A stretch of 64,000 nt of DNA from Phellopilus nigrolimitatus (Eukaryota; Basidiomycota; Agaricomycetes; Hymenochaetales; Hymenochaetaceae): contig JAJOHG010000089.1 of assembly GCA_021029095.1 (NCBI GenBank), positions 1 through 64,000 of the forward strand, given 5' to 3'. Positions 44,647 to 54,975 of this stretch are shown here, in pieces. The notes beneath the pieces were generated by a model. The model worked only from the letters and a program-made list of their open reading frames with translations, was not told where the DNA came from and ran no database searches. Positions within the stretch are counted from its first letter, which is position 1, and each line of letters starts with the position of its first letter. The position numbers were made by a program, and so were the translations under genes.

Positions 44647-45796
44647 TCATGCTTGGGAAGACGAGTACAACTGGAACTCCGACGGAAGCGCGCCGCGTCT
44701 GTCTTCACTGAACCATATCCGCCGAACCCGGCAGCTCGCGTACACTTTCACGTAGAGCACTTTGCCAAACGTGCCCGAAGGCAGAAGAGCACCAGCGCCA
44801 CTACCACCCGGCAACGAGGGACGTTGGCGCACACTGGTTCTGCGACCATCTTTTTCATCGTCGGTATAAGCACCCTCGTGATCGAAGTCAGCCTGTTGTG
44901 CGGCACCGATCGAGCCAAACTGGTGGATCATGGACCTAAGGTCGAGAGATACTGTGCTCCACGCAGTGAGGGGCCGCGAAGATGCGGAAGGAAACCGTAA
45001 AGGAACGTGTAGAAGAGGTGGGTCATACTGGCACTTCAAAGTTGCTTCTTTCTGATAGTCAAGAAGTACGAAGGCAGAGTAAGCGATATTGACTAGAGAT
45101 TGGTCGAAACGAGCAAGAACAGACCAGATAGAAGTCGAATGAAAAGTATAATTGAGCTATCGTTCGGCAGACCAACGCCTTCCGCAACTCATGCTCAACA
45201 AAGTTTCATATCATCAACATCATTAAAGTTGGTAGTCACGAGATTACTCGTACAGAACACTGATATTGTACTTTTCGATGCAAGTAGGAACGCACCTGGA
45301 ACGTGGAACACTTAATCACACCTCTCTTCCCTGCGCGATCCGCCACGCACACTTCAAACGCCCACTCGCGCCCCAAACTGCGCACCTGCAGGTGCACCCA
45401 TGGAAGTGTCAGGCCCAGCTCTGCTGTGGCATCAGATATAAAAGAAGATCGGGAAAACGAAGCGGGTGTGGGTGACGGTGGGCAACGGATGTACGTCGTG
45501 CGTATCGTCGGGGATTGAATGTGCAGCACTGTCTGGCACAGCGTGCGCCCTTGCTTCTCCCGAAATTTGGGGTCAGTACCCTCTGCGCTATCATCCGAGT
45601 TGATTGGTGTGGGTTGAATGAGTACTCCCGGTACCGGCGGATGCGGTAAGGACGTAGTGTCGTTCAGGAGATGAATGAATGAATCTGATCTGAGTACCGG
45701 TGAGGGGTCGACATGTTGCGAGAAGAGCTGAAGGGGCTCGCTGCTGGTTGACGAGAACAGGGAGACGATGCTCGGTTGAACGGTGTTTGAGAACAT
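44647..45796 (-). CDS. CFA20-domain protein (301 aa)
   Basis: The exons are 45796-45296 and 45051-44647; the 244-base intron has a GTGCGT donor and TATCAG acceptor in phase 0. The protein starts MFSNTVQPSIVSLFSSTSSE and continues PLQLFSQHVDPS and SFIHLLNDTTS. The core follows: LCQTVLHIQSPTIRTTYIRC, PWVHLQVRSLGREWAFEVCV, GVIKCSTFQ, KEATLKCQYDPPLLHVPLRF and SRPLTAWSTVSLDL. It ends FGKVLYVKVYASCRVRRIWF then LPSEFQLY. This is the CFA20 (formerly DUF667) fold known from ciliary protein CFAP20 and from fungal proteins that cannot be ciliary; the fungal role is unknown. A Ser/Gly insert (about 44740-44830) precedes the last strands. The gene is complete, with a reliable ATG and stop. The 3' end overlaps an unrelated short plus-strand ORF that I ignore. 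Confidence 0.78.
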
Positions 45797-45914
45797 TAGT
45801 GAGGGAATATGGCGGCGTCGGTGACGCGACGCGAGTGCTGACGCGCTTTCAGACTCCGCGACACATTTTACGAAGTCCGTGCATCGGCACTATCGGCTTC
45901 AGCGAGGCAGGTGC

Positions 45915-45934
45915 TTTTTTTTTTTTTTTTTTTT
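45915..45934 (+). repeat. Poly(T) tract, 20 bases
   Basis: An uninterrupted T run about 120 bp upstream of the CFA20 start. It could be a nucleosome-depleting promoter element, or an old poly(A) insertion seen from the other strand. 45940-46370 holds no gene. Confidence 0.85.
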
Positions 45935-46376
45935 GTTTCCCTCTCAGAGGCGCTCTTAAGAGCGAGTCCTTCTTGAGTCCTTTCTGCGCACAAATTTCTT
46001 AGACCTTCCAGGCAGTAGAAACTATCATATAATTTAGCTACAGCAAAAATCTCATATATGTAATAGTAAAATTGTTTGAGCTACAGATTTCAATAAGTAG
46101 TATGTGCCGCCAACTCCGAATACGCCCCATTTCCCATTCCCTCCTCACCATCTTCTCTTTACCAGTCTCCTAATATCGAAGCTAAGTAAAAACAAAAGCA
46201 CTGCATGAAATCAGTGCGGGATGTGCCTGAGCGGTGAATAGGCACGTACAAAAGGCCTTATGGTACAGAGGGTGGTGAGGGATATTTGTAAGTGAGTTGG
46301 CTGGGCATGCGGTAAAGGGCGATCAGTGATGGCTCTTCGAGAATACATATGGATGTGTCCGCAGCGCGATATGTTG

Positions 46377-49300
46377 TTTGACGGTCGTTACTGGACAAAA
46401 TAGTGGACTTAGACTTGAGATAGTGATGATCATCGATGATCATCAATGATCACTAGTGATCACTAGTGATCACTGGTGAGAACCAAGTCTAAGAGCTATT
46501 CATCGATGATCACTAGTGATCACTAGTGATCGTCGATGAATGGGCACTTGGTTTTCATCGTTCACTAGTGATCACTAGTGATCATTAATGAATGGGGACT
46601 TGGGTTCATTGTTCATCAGTGATCATCAATGAACGTCGTGCTTCGACTTGAGTGTTCACCAGTCATCGATGAACCGTGAAATTCTATCTATTCAAGTCTA
46701 ATAAAAAGCCTCATAAATGAACAATGATCGGTGAATGGACTTGACTGGTGTTCACCATTCACCGATGAGTGGTGAATGCCTCAAATCCGAGATCATCCGA
46801 CAAAAAAACTATAATTTAATAATTAGTAGTAACACAGCCGCAAACTGTGATCGACGTTCTGCTTCGTCCTGTTACGCGATATCGGGCGGACACTCGCCCT
46901 CGTTCCCACGCTCTCGTCCAACCCAGCTCCTGAGGTTTCGAAACAATCTCCCCGTCTCGTCTGCACAGTCCATCATGTCCGGACGCAGCTTTAAAAGCAG
47001 GCGCATAACGCTGCGCATGCGTCGACTACGATGGCCTAAGTTTGTCCGACACCTCGTCGCTCGTGAGCTTGGACGAATACAAGAACCGCAATAGCAGCGG
47101 CTCTTCGCTGTCTCTTTCGTTCAGATTGGCGGCGCACACCGAGCCCGAGGATGATAGCGTCACTGTTAGCTCGAGGGACACCAGGCTACTCGTGCAAAAA
47201 ACGAAGACAGTCATGAACGGCGGGAGCGGGTCGACAATGCAGGACTTCCACACCTTGTACGGCTTGGAGTCTGAGTCTCATGCAAGCGCGTTCGATGGTA
47301 CGTCCTTGGTGTCCAAATCTCTGTTTCGTTTTCTGCTTTGTTTTGTTCTGTTCTAACATGTAGAAAAAAGAGCGGTACCCCGCGGATCCTTCTGCAGTTT
47401 TCGAGCGGCTGAAGTTGTCGAATCCTCCAAGTCCATCGAGCGAAATACACAATGGCTGCACGACCAGACGTCGCGCACTATCAACGGCATCATGACGCCC
47501 GAGTCTGTCGTCTCCGATGGCTCCTCGCTCGCGCTGAGCGGCGACGATCTCGATTCGCAGAGCCCGTTTGACGGCGACCTCGCACTTCAGCAGGACAACG
47601 GCCGCTATTACTATACATACACCTCCGGGAGCTCGTCGTCCGCCGCGTCCGCGTCAGCCGCTCACGACGACGTCAGCATCGGCGAGCACGGCAGTCACCG
47701 CGTCGCGGACTGGCGCGATCCGAAGTTACACTGGCTTGCGTCTCAGGCCCAGTCCAAGTCTGGCTCGTCCGACTACCCTTCCCCCTCCTCGTCGTCGAAT
47801 CGCCAATCCGCGTCCTCGTCGACCTCCGACCCTCTTCCACGCACCGCGGACACCCCACCCGAGGTCCGGCAGCTCGTGCCGCCCGCATGCACGGACTGCT
47901 CCGCGTGCGGCGTCCTGCTCGACGCATTCCGCTACGTGTGCTCGACGTGCGGGGAGCGCACGCCGTGCCCGCGTGCGAGCCCCGGCGCGAACGGGCACGC
48001 GAATGGCTATGCGGACGGCAAGGGAAAGGCGCGCGCCGACGTCGTCGACGTGTCGATGTTCGACCCGCTCGCGTACCCGCCGCGCGCACACACGAACGGT
48101 AAGCCGTTCCCCGCGCGCCCGCGCCCGCTGCCCACACTCCCCTCCGCGCCCTCCGCGTCGTCTGCGTCGTCGTCGTCGACGGTCGCGGGCGATGGCGGGT
48201 ACGAGCTGTGCCCGGGTTGCTTCGAGACGGCCGGCGTGTTGCATGCGCTGGCGGGCGGCGCGGCTCCCGACGAGCCGACCTCGGCCTCGCCGGAGGACCA
48301 GCGCACGCTGAGCCAGCTGCGGCGCGCGGCGCCGAGGCAGAAGGGCCACTTCCGCCATGCGTATCTCGAGAAGTTGTGGAGCGCGTCGGGGTGGAAAGAC
48401 GTCGGTGCGTGATTCGTCCCTTTTTGATCTCGATATTAGCGGATGCTGAGTAGTCTGGACGGTGCAGAGCAAGACAATATAAGCGAGTGTACGATCTGCA
48501 ACACCTCGTTGACAGCGCAGCGCTACAAATGCGCATCGTGCAAGAACTTCGTACTCTGCCGTGCATGCTACAGGTCCGTGCCACCACCAGTCATGATGTT
48601 CCTCTGCGTACTTGAACTTGTCTTTTTTTCTAGCCAAGTGCACGAAGTTCATCCTTCACACACTTTCCTCGATGTTCCCGACGGCCGCACCGTTCTTGAA
48701 GCCTGACCTGGAACTGACAAATAACCTGAATGATGATGGACTCGGGACAAATGTAAGCCATTTGTATCTCTAAATGAAATAAATATTGACAATCCCGGAC
48801 TGTAACAGCGCCAACACGTCCAAATGTCAAGTGTGCCCAGTAAGTCCACTATTACCTTTCTTTAAAGCAAGACTGACAAAATCTGATAGTTGTCTTATGG
48901 ACATATCTTATGGACATAGTAGGCGCTCGCTTCCATTGCGTGATTTGCGAGTCGGTGGATATATGTTCGAATTACGAAGCTGCTGGCTTGCCTGGGAACC
49001 TAGATGCTGATGATGGTGGTCACAATACCGCCCACATCATGATCAAGGTAAATATCCTCGACAGCACAATTCTGACCAAACTGACCAACTCATCTTACCG
49101 AAGATCCCCATCCCCTTGAATTCGAGCAAAGTGCAGACAGCGAGCAGACGCGCGTTGCAGCTATGGACCGGTCGCGACTCACTGTACGTATAGCGCACAC
49201 CCAGCAGACGTGTGCGCGGAGACTCGCTTTGGGAGGCCGACGCAGTCACCTTCATCGGGTCCGGCTCGAAACATGCACGAGGTGGCCGCTGTGACCGCTA

Positions 49301-50889
49301 GACGCTCGACCTTCGCATCGCGTGCAAGGGGTGCAACCAGAGCAACGTCGGCGTGCGGTTCCAATGTGCGATGTGCCCTGCGACGAAGACCCAGTCGTAT
49401 AGCTTGGTGCGTTTTCCCTATATTCGCAAAATGATGCGGGGCTTGACTGGAGCTGTTGTTCGCTCTTCGTACTGCTCCGTTCAGTGCGCCAACTGCGAGC
49501 AGCGATTGTCCTTCTTCACGACCCAATGCATATTTTCTTTAAGCTACTGCGGCCCGTGCACCGTCCAATTGAGTCGCAATTTGCCATTCTACCAATCCTG
49601 TACGTCCCCATCGCATTTCTTTCACATATCGTGTTTCGTAAACTAACGTCTGTTCGCGGATGTTAGGTACAGGCAGCCCGCATGTCCAGCAGGTCAACTC
49701 AACTCCTCTCATCCCAAAGGTCCGTACGCCCTTCCATGTCCGGAAAACCAGTCCTCTTTTTCTGACACAGTTTCATCTGCTGTTCCAGCTTATCTCACGA
49801 CGCTCTACCACAATGTGGCGCTGTGTGATTACTGCATGGACCGCATCAAAGGCTAGTGGTTCCGTTGCGTGTACTGCGCGAAGGATCTCTGCGATGAGTG
49901 CGAAAACTTGAATCCGCACGCGCATGATCGCACCCGTTTCTTCTATGTTTTTAAGGCGCTGGTGAATACTTTGTTCTCTTGTGCTTTAAGTTTTTGTGTC
50001 TCTTATTATTACAACTCGGCTTATTTTATTTTAGGTGGATATGCAGATTTTCAGGTGAGAATAAATGTGTCTGTGTCATGTTTTATCTGACCGTTCGTTG
50101 CTTCGCAGGATTGTCGCAGAGCTGGATAATCTGGAAGGGAGTCTGCCGGTGCTGAACTATCCCGTGTATTACTCGTAATGTCACTTCTGTTCGCTAACAT
50201 TTTATTGCCAATTAGCATCACATGTATTTTGCCTTCCTGTACTTCCAGTGCTTGTTGTATACGTAGCGGATGCATTTCAATCTTCTTGGAAGATTTATGG
50301 GTTGGCTCAGAGTGCAAAAAAGTGTAAACAAGACATAGAAATGTGTTGAGGGGCACTCTGATTTATGTTTGTTTGGAAAAGAAAACTAGACAATGGATTG
50401 TTCAAGAGTGTGGCTCCGGGATCTACCTTATGACGTGCCACCGACTGCAGCTTCGAAATGATGTGTCATAAGGACATCGGGTCTGGTCGGAAAGGAGGTT
50501 ATTTGTAATAAAACTGGTCTTTCAAAGTCGTTTTCATTGATCATAAATGAACAATGATTAAGATTTGACTTTTAAAAATCATTACTCATTGATGATCATC
50601 AATGATCATCAATGATTAGTAATCACTAGTGATCACTAGTGATCAATGAAAACATAACTTTTTTCATTGATGATCATTGATGACTGGTGAATTCCAAGTC
50701 TCCATTCATTGATATTCATCGATGATCACTAGTGATCACTAGTGATCATCGATGAATAGCTCTTGGACTTGGTTTTCACCAGTGATCACTAGTGATCATC
50801 GATGATCATCGATGATCATCGATGAATTTCCCAAGTCAAAGTCCAAAATCCCCAAGTCCAATGTTTTTTGTCCGATAGCGACCGTCATA
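46377..50889 (+). mobile_element. ZZ-cargo TIR element, copy C (complete, ATGTTG target duplication)
   Basis: The left end is TTTGACGGTCGTTACTGGAC; the right end is GTCCGATAGCGACCGTCATA. The 6-mer ATGTTG sits immediately outside both ends (46371-46376 and 50890-50895). The element is 4,513 bp. Subterminal zones of about 400 bp (46420-46780 and 50560-50840) are arrays of GATCACTAGTGATC and ATCGATGATC words. Between them lies a plus-strand multi-ZZ gene and nothing resembling a transposase. Same ends, same interior and same 6-bp duplication as copy B make this a genuine family. It looks like a gene-carrying, non-autonomous TIR transposon. Confidence 0.85.
47042..50172 (+). pseudogene. Multi-ZZ zinc-finger gene, copy C (nearly intact)
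   Basis: Exon-like pieces: 47042-47301 (DTSSLVSLDEYKNRNSSGSS, ending at a GTACGT donor), then the open stretch 47492-48412 with a Ser-rich linker, ZZ finger 1 (VPPACTDCSACGVLLDAFRY, VCSTCGERTPCP, YELCPGCFET) and EKLWSASGWKDV. ZZ finger 2 is at 48470-48690 (ECTICNTSLTAQRYKCASCK, VLCRACY, then VHEVHPSHTFLDVPD). Finger 3 is near 48910-49045 (ARFHCVICESVDICSN, GHNTAHIMIKV). CKGCNQSNVGVRFQCAMCPA lies at about 49320-49380. The last finger, at 49820-49950, carries a TAG (49854-49856) where copy B has Val in IKGVWFRC. The ancestral ATG is not retained and one base is missing near 47418. It ends LNYPVYYS around 50172. Each copy has different lesions, so their common ancestor was probably functional. 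Confidence 0.75.
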
Positions 50890-51186
50890 ATGTTGAGTGG
50901 AAAATATATGAAAAACACCGAGCTCAAGACGTCAGACAAGACGCCAACAATGCATGTGCATGTGAAAAACAACAAATAATAAGGTCTAATAAAACGACAA
51001 GAGGTTTTGGGGGAAAACATCACAACCACAATATACAGCCAAATATGCGAACCAGTGACGAAAAAAGTGGGAGAAGTCGATAGCGAATAAAAAAAGGTGA
51101 GGAAACACAGAAAGCGGAGTAGGGTTCAACGGATGATGATACAGCCAAATGACACAATCGAAACACATAAGGCGAGGAGGTCGCCT

Positions 51187-52841
51187 TCAAGTCTCGCTCA
51201 TCGGTGTGTCTCCCAAAGGCTTTACAGGGGGCACTGATCTTGTCGTCCCTCGCGCGGCACTCAAACCCGGTCCGAACCCAACCGCAGGCGACAGGGGGCT
51301 AGGCATAGGGGGGTGAGGCGCGAGTGACGACAGGCTAGGTGTCCATGAGTTACGGTGGAAACTTTTCTTCTTGCGCACGCTCAACTTGTACGCCGCGCGG
51401 ATACTCGAGATCGACTCGGGTACCGGCGCGTAGGCTCCGCTAGAGCTCCCAATGGAAGTCCCGGAGTGCATGTGCCCGCTCGGATAGCTTGCGGGTGTAT
51501 GTGGTGCGTATTCAGAGCGCGGAGATACGCTCTCAGACGTTGTCTCCGTCGCAGGGGAAGATGGATCTGACGGTGGTACGAATGCGGGTATGCCAACGTT
51601 AATCCGCTGTGTCGAGATATGCCGGTATGTCTGGAATGGAGACGAGGATGCAGGGATAGCGGCATTGCCATTGGTGAACGGCAAAGGCGAGGCTGAGCGC
51701 GACGAAGACGACATCGACTCTGCGTATGGAATAGCGCTATGACTATGTCCGTTTACGCCATTCCCGCTTGACTCGATAGAGAAGCCCGTCATATCGATAC
51801 CATTTGATGCCGCAGACATAGTTCTCTCCCTGTAATGCCCAGTCCTACTATCCATTTCGCTTCCAACTAGCGAATCGGAGCCGTTGATCGATGAAGCACG
51901 AGATGTCGGTAGGAAATGTGCCGGCAGGGATAGTGGGAAAACGGAATTGTAGTCCTGCGTCTGCGGAGGCGAAACTGCACGATATGGCACAGGCGGGTAA
52001 TTCGGTTCGAGGCGCTCCGCGTACTCCTTGAGTTCAGTGAGACGGACATGCCATAGTCTGTGGTTCGTCGAACACTGTTCGGCAAAGCATTTCATTTCTG
52101 CTCACAGGTTAGCGCCCAGATACAGTTGAAGTTGCATAAGATTTAGAAGAGATTTGACATCGAGGATTGAATGATAGCAAACCAGCCATATCAAATGTCC
52201 GCCGCAGTGATGTAAAGGCCAAAACACACGTCATTTGAAGTTCGGACAAGTTGGATAACCACAAGAAATACAGAAGTATAGTCACAATCATCAGAAAAAA
52301 GAAATGCATACAAAAGACGACAATTTCTTACCTGGGACGGCCAGGCTAGTTATCTCGAGCAAAGGACAACAAAACAGCGTGATAAACGAAATTTGCCCAT
52401 TCGCCTCTGTGATAGGATCGTCGGAGTCCTGAACGGACACAGGCAGACAGAGCTGCCTCTCGAGCAGCGCCTGACTTGCCCATTCAGAAGCAAGTGCTGC
52501 TGACCAGTGCTGCGATACCGCATGTGGCCGGCTCTGCACTCTTCAATTAATCACCAGTCCACAAGTTTATATATGTCATGTCATGAACCCACCGGGTTGC
52601 TGATGTCCGCGCATTTGATAAGCGCCTGACAAAGGAGGATCCGCGCTTGCGTAATGTCAAAGTCCTGCGGGTTCTCCATGAGGCGTGCGAAGCGCTGCAT
52701 GAATTCCATGTGCACGCCCATATTGGTCGCGAGCACGGTGTCGAGCAGCAGCCGGCGGAACTGCATTCCCGCGAGCGACTGGTCGATCAGGTGAGCTAGC
52801 CCGTGCCGTTTCATGATGGGAAGCAGGAACGCGCAGTGCAT
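51187..52841 (-). pseudogene. cAMP phosphodiesterase, catalytic C-terminal half
   Basis: Exons (minus): 52841-52593, 52533-52332, 52097-51187, all in phase. The protein begins MHCAFLLPIMKRHGLAHLID and continues FRRLLLDTVLATNMGVHMEF, LLCQALIKCADISNPSRPHA and VSQHWSAALASEWASQALLE. Then come QISFITLFCCPLLEITSLAV and MKCFAEQCSTNHRLWHVRL, followed by a ~250-residue Ser/Pro-rich tail ending LGDTPMSET. This is the second half of a class I PDE domain: the CADISNP motif carries a metal-binding Asp. The HN..HA and HD..HPG motifs are missing here and lie at 58621-58886 on the other strand. Upstream of the first acceptor (GTAAGCAG at 52842) no PDE sequence follows. A truncated gene without a start; it could be expressed only from a chance promoter. 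Confidence 0.75.
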
Positions 52842-53361
52842 CTGCTTACGACACCGTACGTATTGGTTTTATTCAATCTGATAGCGGCACTGATGGTGCC
52901 AGCAGTCCTTTATAGCATCATCCTGTCAAATCTAGAGGGGCAAGCTCGGAGATTCTATCGTTATTGTTACACGGGAGACGATTTGAAATCCAGAGAAAAT
53001 TTACTCCTGTCAGGCCCTCCGTGGTACTTCCTCCAAGATGCGCCCCAAATTTTCTTATATTGTATTGAGTGGCGACGAGTCTATGAATCAATGCAACAAA
53101 TCGACATCGAGACATCTGTTGTCAATTTTCTAATTGTGAGTGGTTCATGTGGACCGTTCATACGTAGCGGAGATCAGACAGATATAAGTATTCCTTGTAA
53201 TAAATTACTGCGGGGACATATGCGCGCGCTGACAAAGATTAAACCTTTGTTTCGTTGAATCGCGCCGACTTCGCTATTCCAATCTGCCGGCAGCGCATCT
53301 GGAGCGGACTCATAATTACTGACGTTGTTTCCTCTCCACACCACACCTCGCCGCAATTATT

Positions 53362-54291
53362 ATGTATTACGCGATCCTCTGGTCAAGAACGGACCATTCT
53401 TCTTGTCGCAACGTGACCTTAATCTCCGTCCCACGATCTCGATGCGCCCGCATATCCCGAAGCCGCGTGGAGATGGATCTTTTGTCGCGCCCGAGACACC
53501 CGGGCGTGCCAGTGGTCTGGAAGCTGCTTTGGCTTCACATGAGTTACGGGCCCGCGGCGCGCTCCCCTGAGCATGTCTTGTGGGTAGAATTTTTAACTTC
53601 GCTCCCGCGTGAAGCTGTATTGTTAGTCAACGCGGTACTCGCTGCCTTGCTTTCGGCCGACCGCAGGCATCACATTGGTTCTTCCGAATGCGCCGATCGT
53701 AGGTTTCTCATAGCGTTATGTTCACGCCAGTCGCATTTTGCAATAAATAATCTTGCGATGCAGCATAAAAGAACCTCACAAAACTGCCCGTGGCTAGACG
53801 AGTCGGTGCATAAGCGGCAGGTTATTTCAAATGTTGATATACCTAGGGATTCTATTCTGCCTGTCATCATTTCATTCCGCGCCTTGTTCTGGAAAATAAA
53901 TACCATCTCCTCTTACTCGTCTCAGAGGGCAGTGCGGACAATCATATCCGTTCTCCGTCTGTATCTCCGCTTCATCGCCGAAAGCAGAAGCTTTCCCAGG
54001 CAAAACTTGGTTAGAGAAGCCATTAAACGCTGTTCTATTATTATTATTATTTTAATATCATATACCGCCTCAGCTGTTCTCAAGACTGTGCCCACCTCGA
54101 TATCCTTGCACAAGAGGACCACTTGGTTACTATTCACGCTGCGACTTTTCAAGCAACGTATAGATGTCAAGTGGGCATCTTCTGCAGCGCCCGTTGACCC
54201 CCTTAGAAAGAGAAGTTTGCGCAGAATTGGCAATCGCGCCAGCCGAAGTAGGGGATTCACCTGTACTTCGTACTTCAGAATAGCGAATTGA
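53362..54291 (+). other. Unrecognised 309-codon ORF
   Basis: Uninterrupted from an ATG at 53362 to a stop at 54289-54291. It is rich in Arg, Ser and Leu with one hydrophobic run (IIIIILISYT) from an ATT repeat. There is no signal peptide, no domain motif and no intron. Its length is somewhat beyond what chance usually gives in 64 kb at this base composition, but it lies in a rearranged, otherwise gene-free region. I give it as a candidate only. The 52850-53360 stretch shows nothing. Confidence 0.2.
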
Positions 54292-54371
54292 TACAATTGC
54301 AAGAAGTTGATGAACTCAGACGCCACCCAGTACTCGGTCCTGTCTACACGTCTATGCAACGATTAATACTA

Positions 54372-54973
54372 CAGTTGAAATTGTAATAATGCATAACCTC
54401 ATAATGCATAAATCTGATAATGCATAGGGTTAGGTCGTCTCCCGAGTTGGGAGGCGGGTAAATCGGCTGTATAACGCATATTGCATAATGCATAGACTTT
54501 TTAGGAAATTTTGCATAATTTAGGGTAAGAGGCCATATTTTTGGTACTTACTTGAGCCTTGATTGTCGTGTCAAATGTCAAAATTGTGATCCTTGTCTAT
54601 GTATTCTCTCTACAGGATGGAATGGACCTTTGTGCGCAACTCGAATGCCTTTTCCTATCACACGCAGAAGCGAAGGGTAGTTTGGAACTGTCAAAAATGG
54701 TGAGAAAATTCCGCGGCTATCTCTTCTCCATTCATTTTGGAGCTTGGAAAGTCAAAATCATAGCTTTGAGTTGACTGTGTCATTTCCGAACCAAATATCC
54801 TGCATTCGGTGCGGTTCAAGGTCTAATTGTAAAATAAATGTAAATAAATTTAAATAATAAAATAATATTAAATTAAATAAGAATTAATATTGATTATTCT
54901 CGTACTGCATAAAGCCCATAATGCATAGCCTTTGGGTGGGAACCGACGTTATGCGTTATGACAATTTCAACTG
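54372..54973. mobile_element. 602-bp MITE with TA target duplication
   Basis: The ends are CAGTTGAAATTG (54372) and CAATTTCAACTG (ending 54973), each flanked by TA (54370-54371 and 54974-54975). Both subterminal zones repeat ATAATGCATA words and hold an inverted pair around GGGTTAGG/CCTTTGGGTGGG. The centre is AT-rich. TA duplication and short ends point to Tc1/mariner mobilisation; no transposase is present. Confidence 0.8.
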
Positions 54974-54975
54974 TA

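Noticed and set aside
47673..48652. Two ~305-codon minus-strand ORFs over the ZZ gene
   Set aside because: Arg-rich shadows of GC-rich coding sequence; the plus strand has the zinc-finger motifs.
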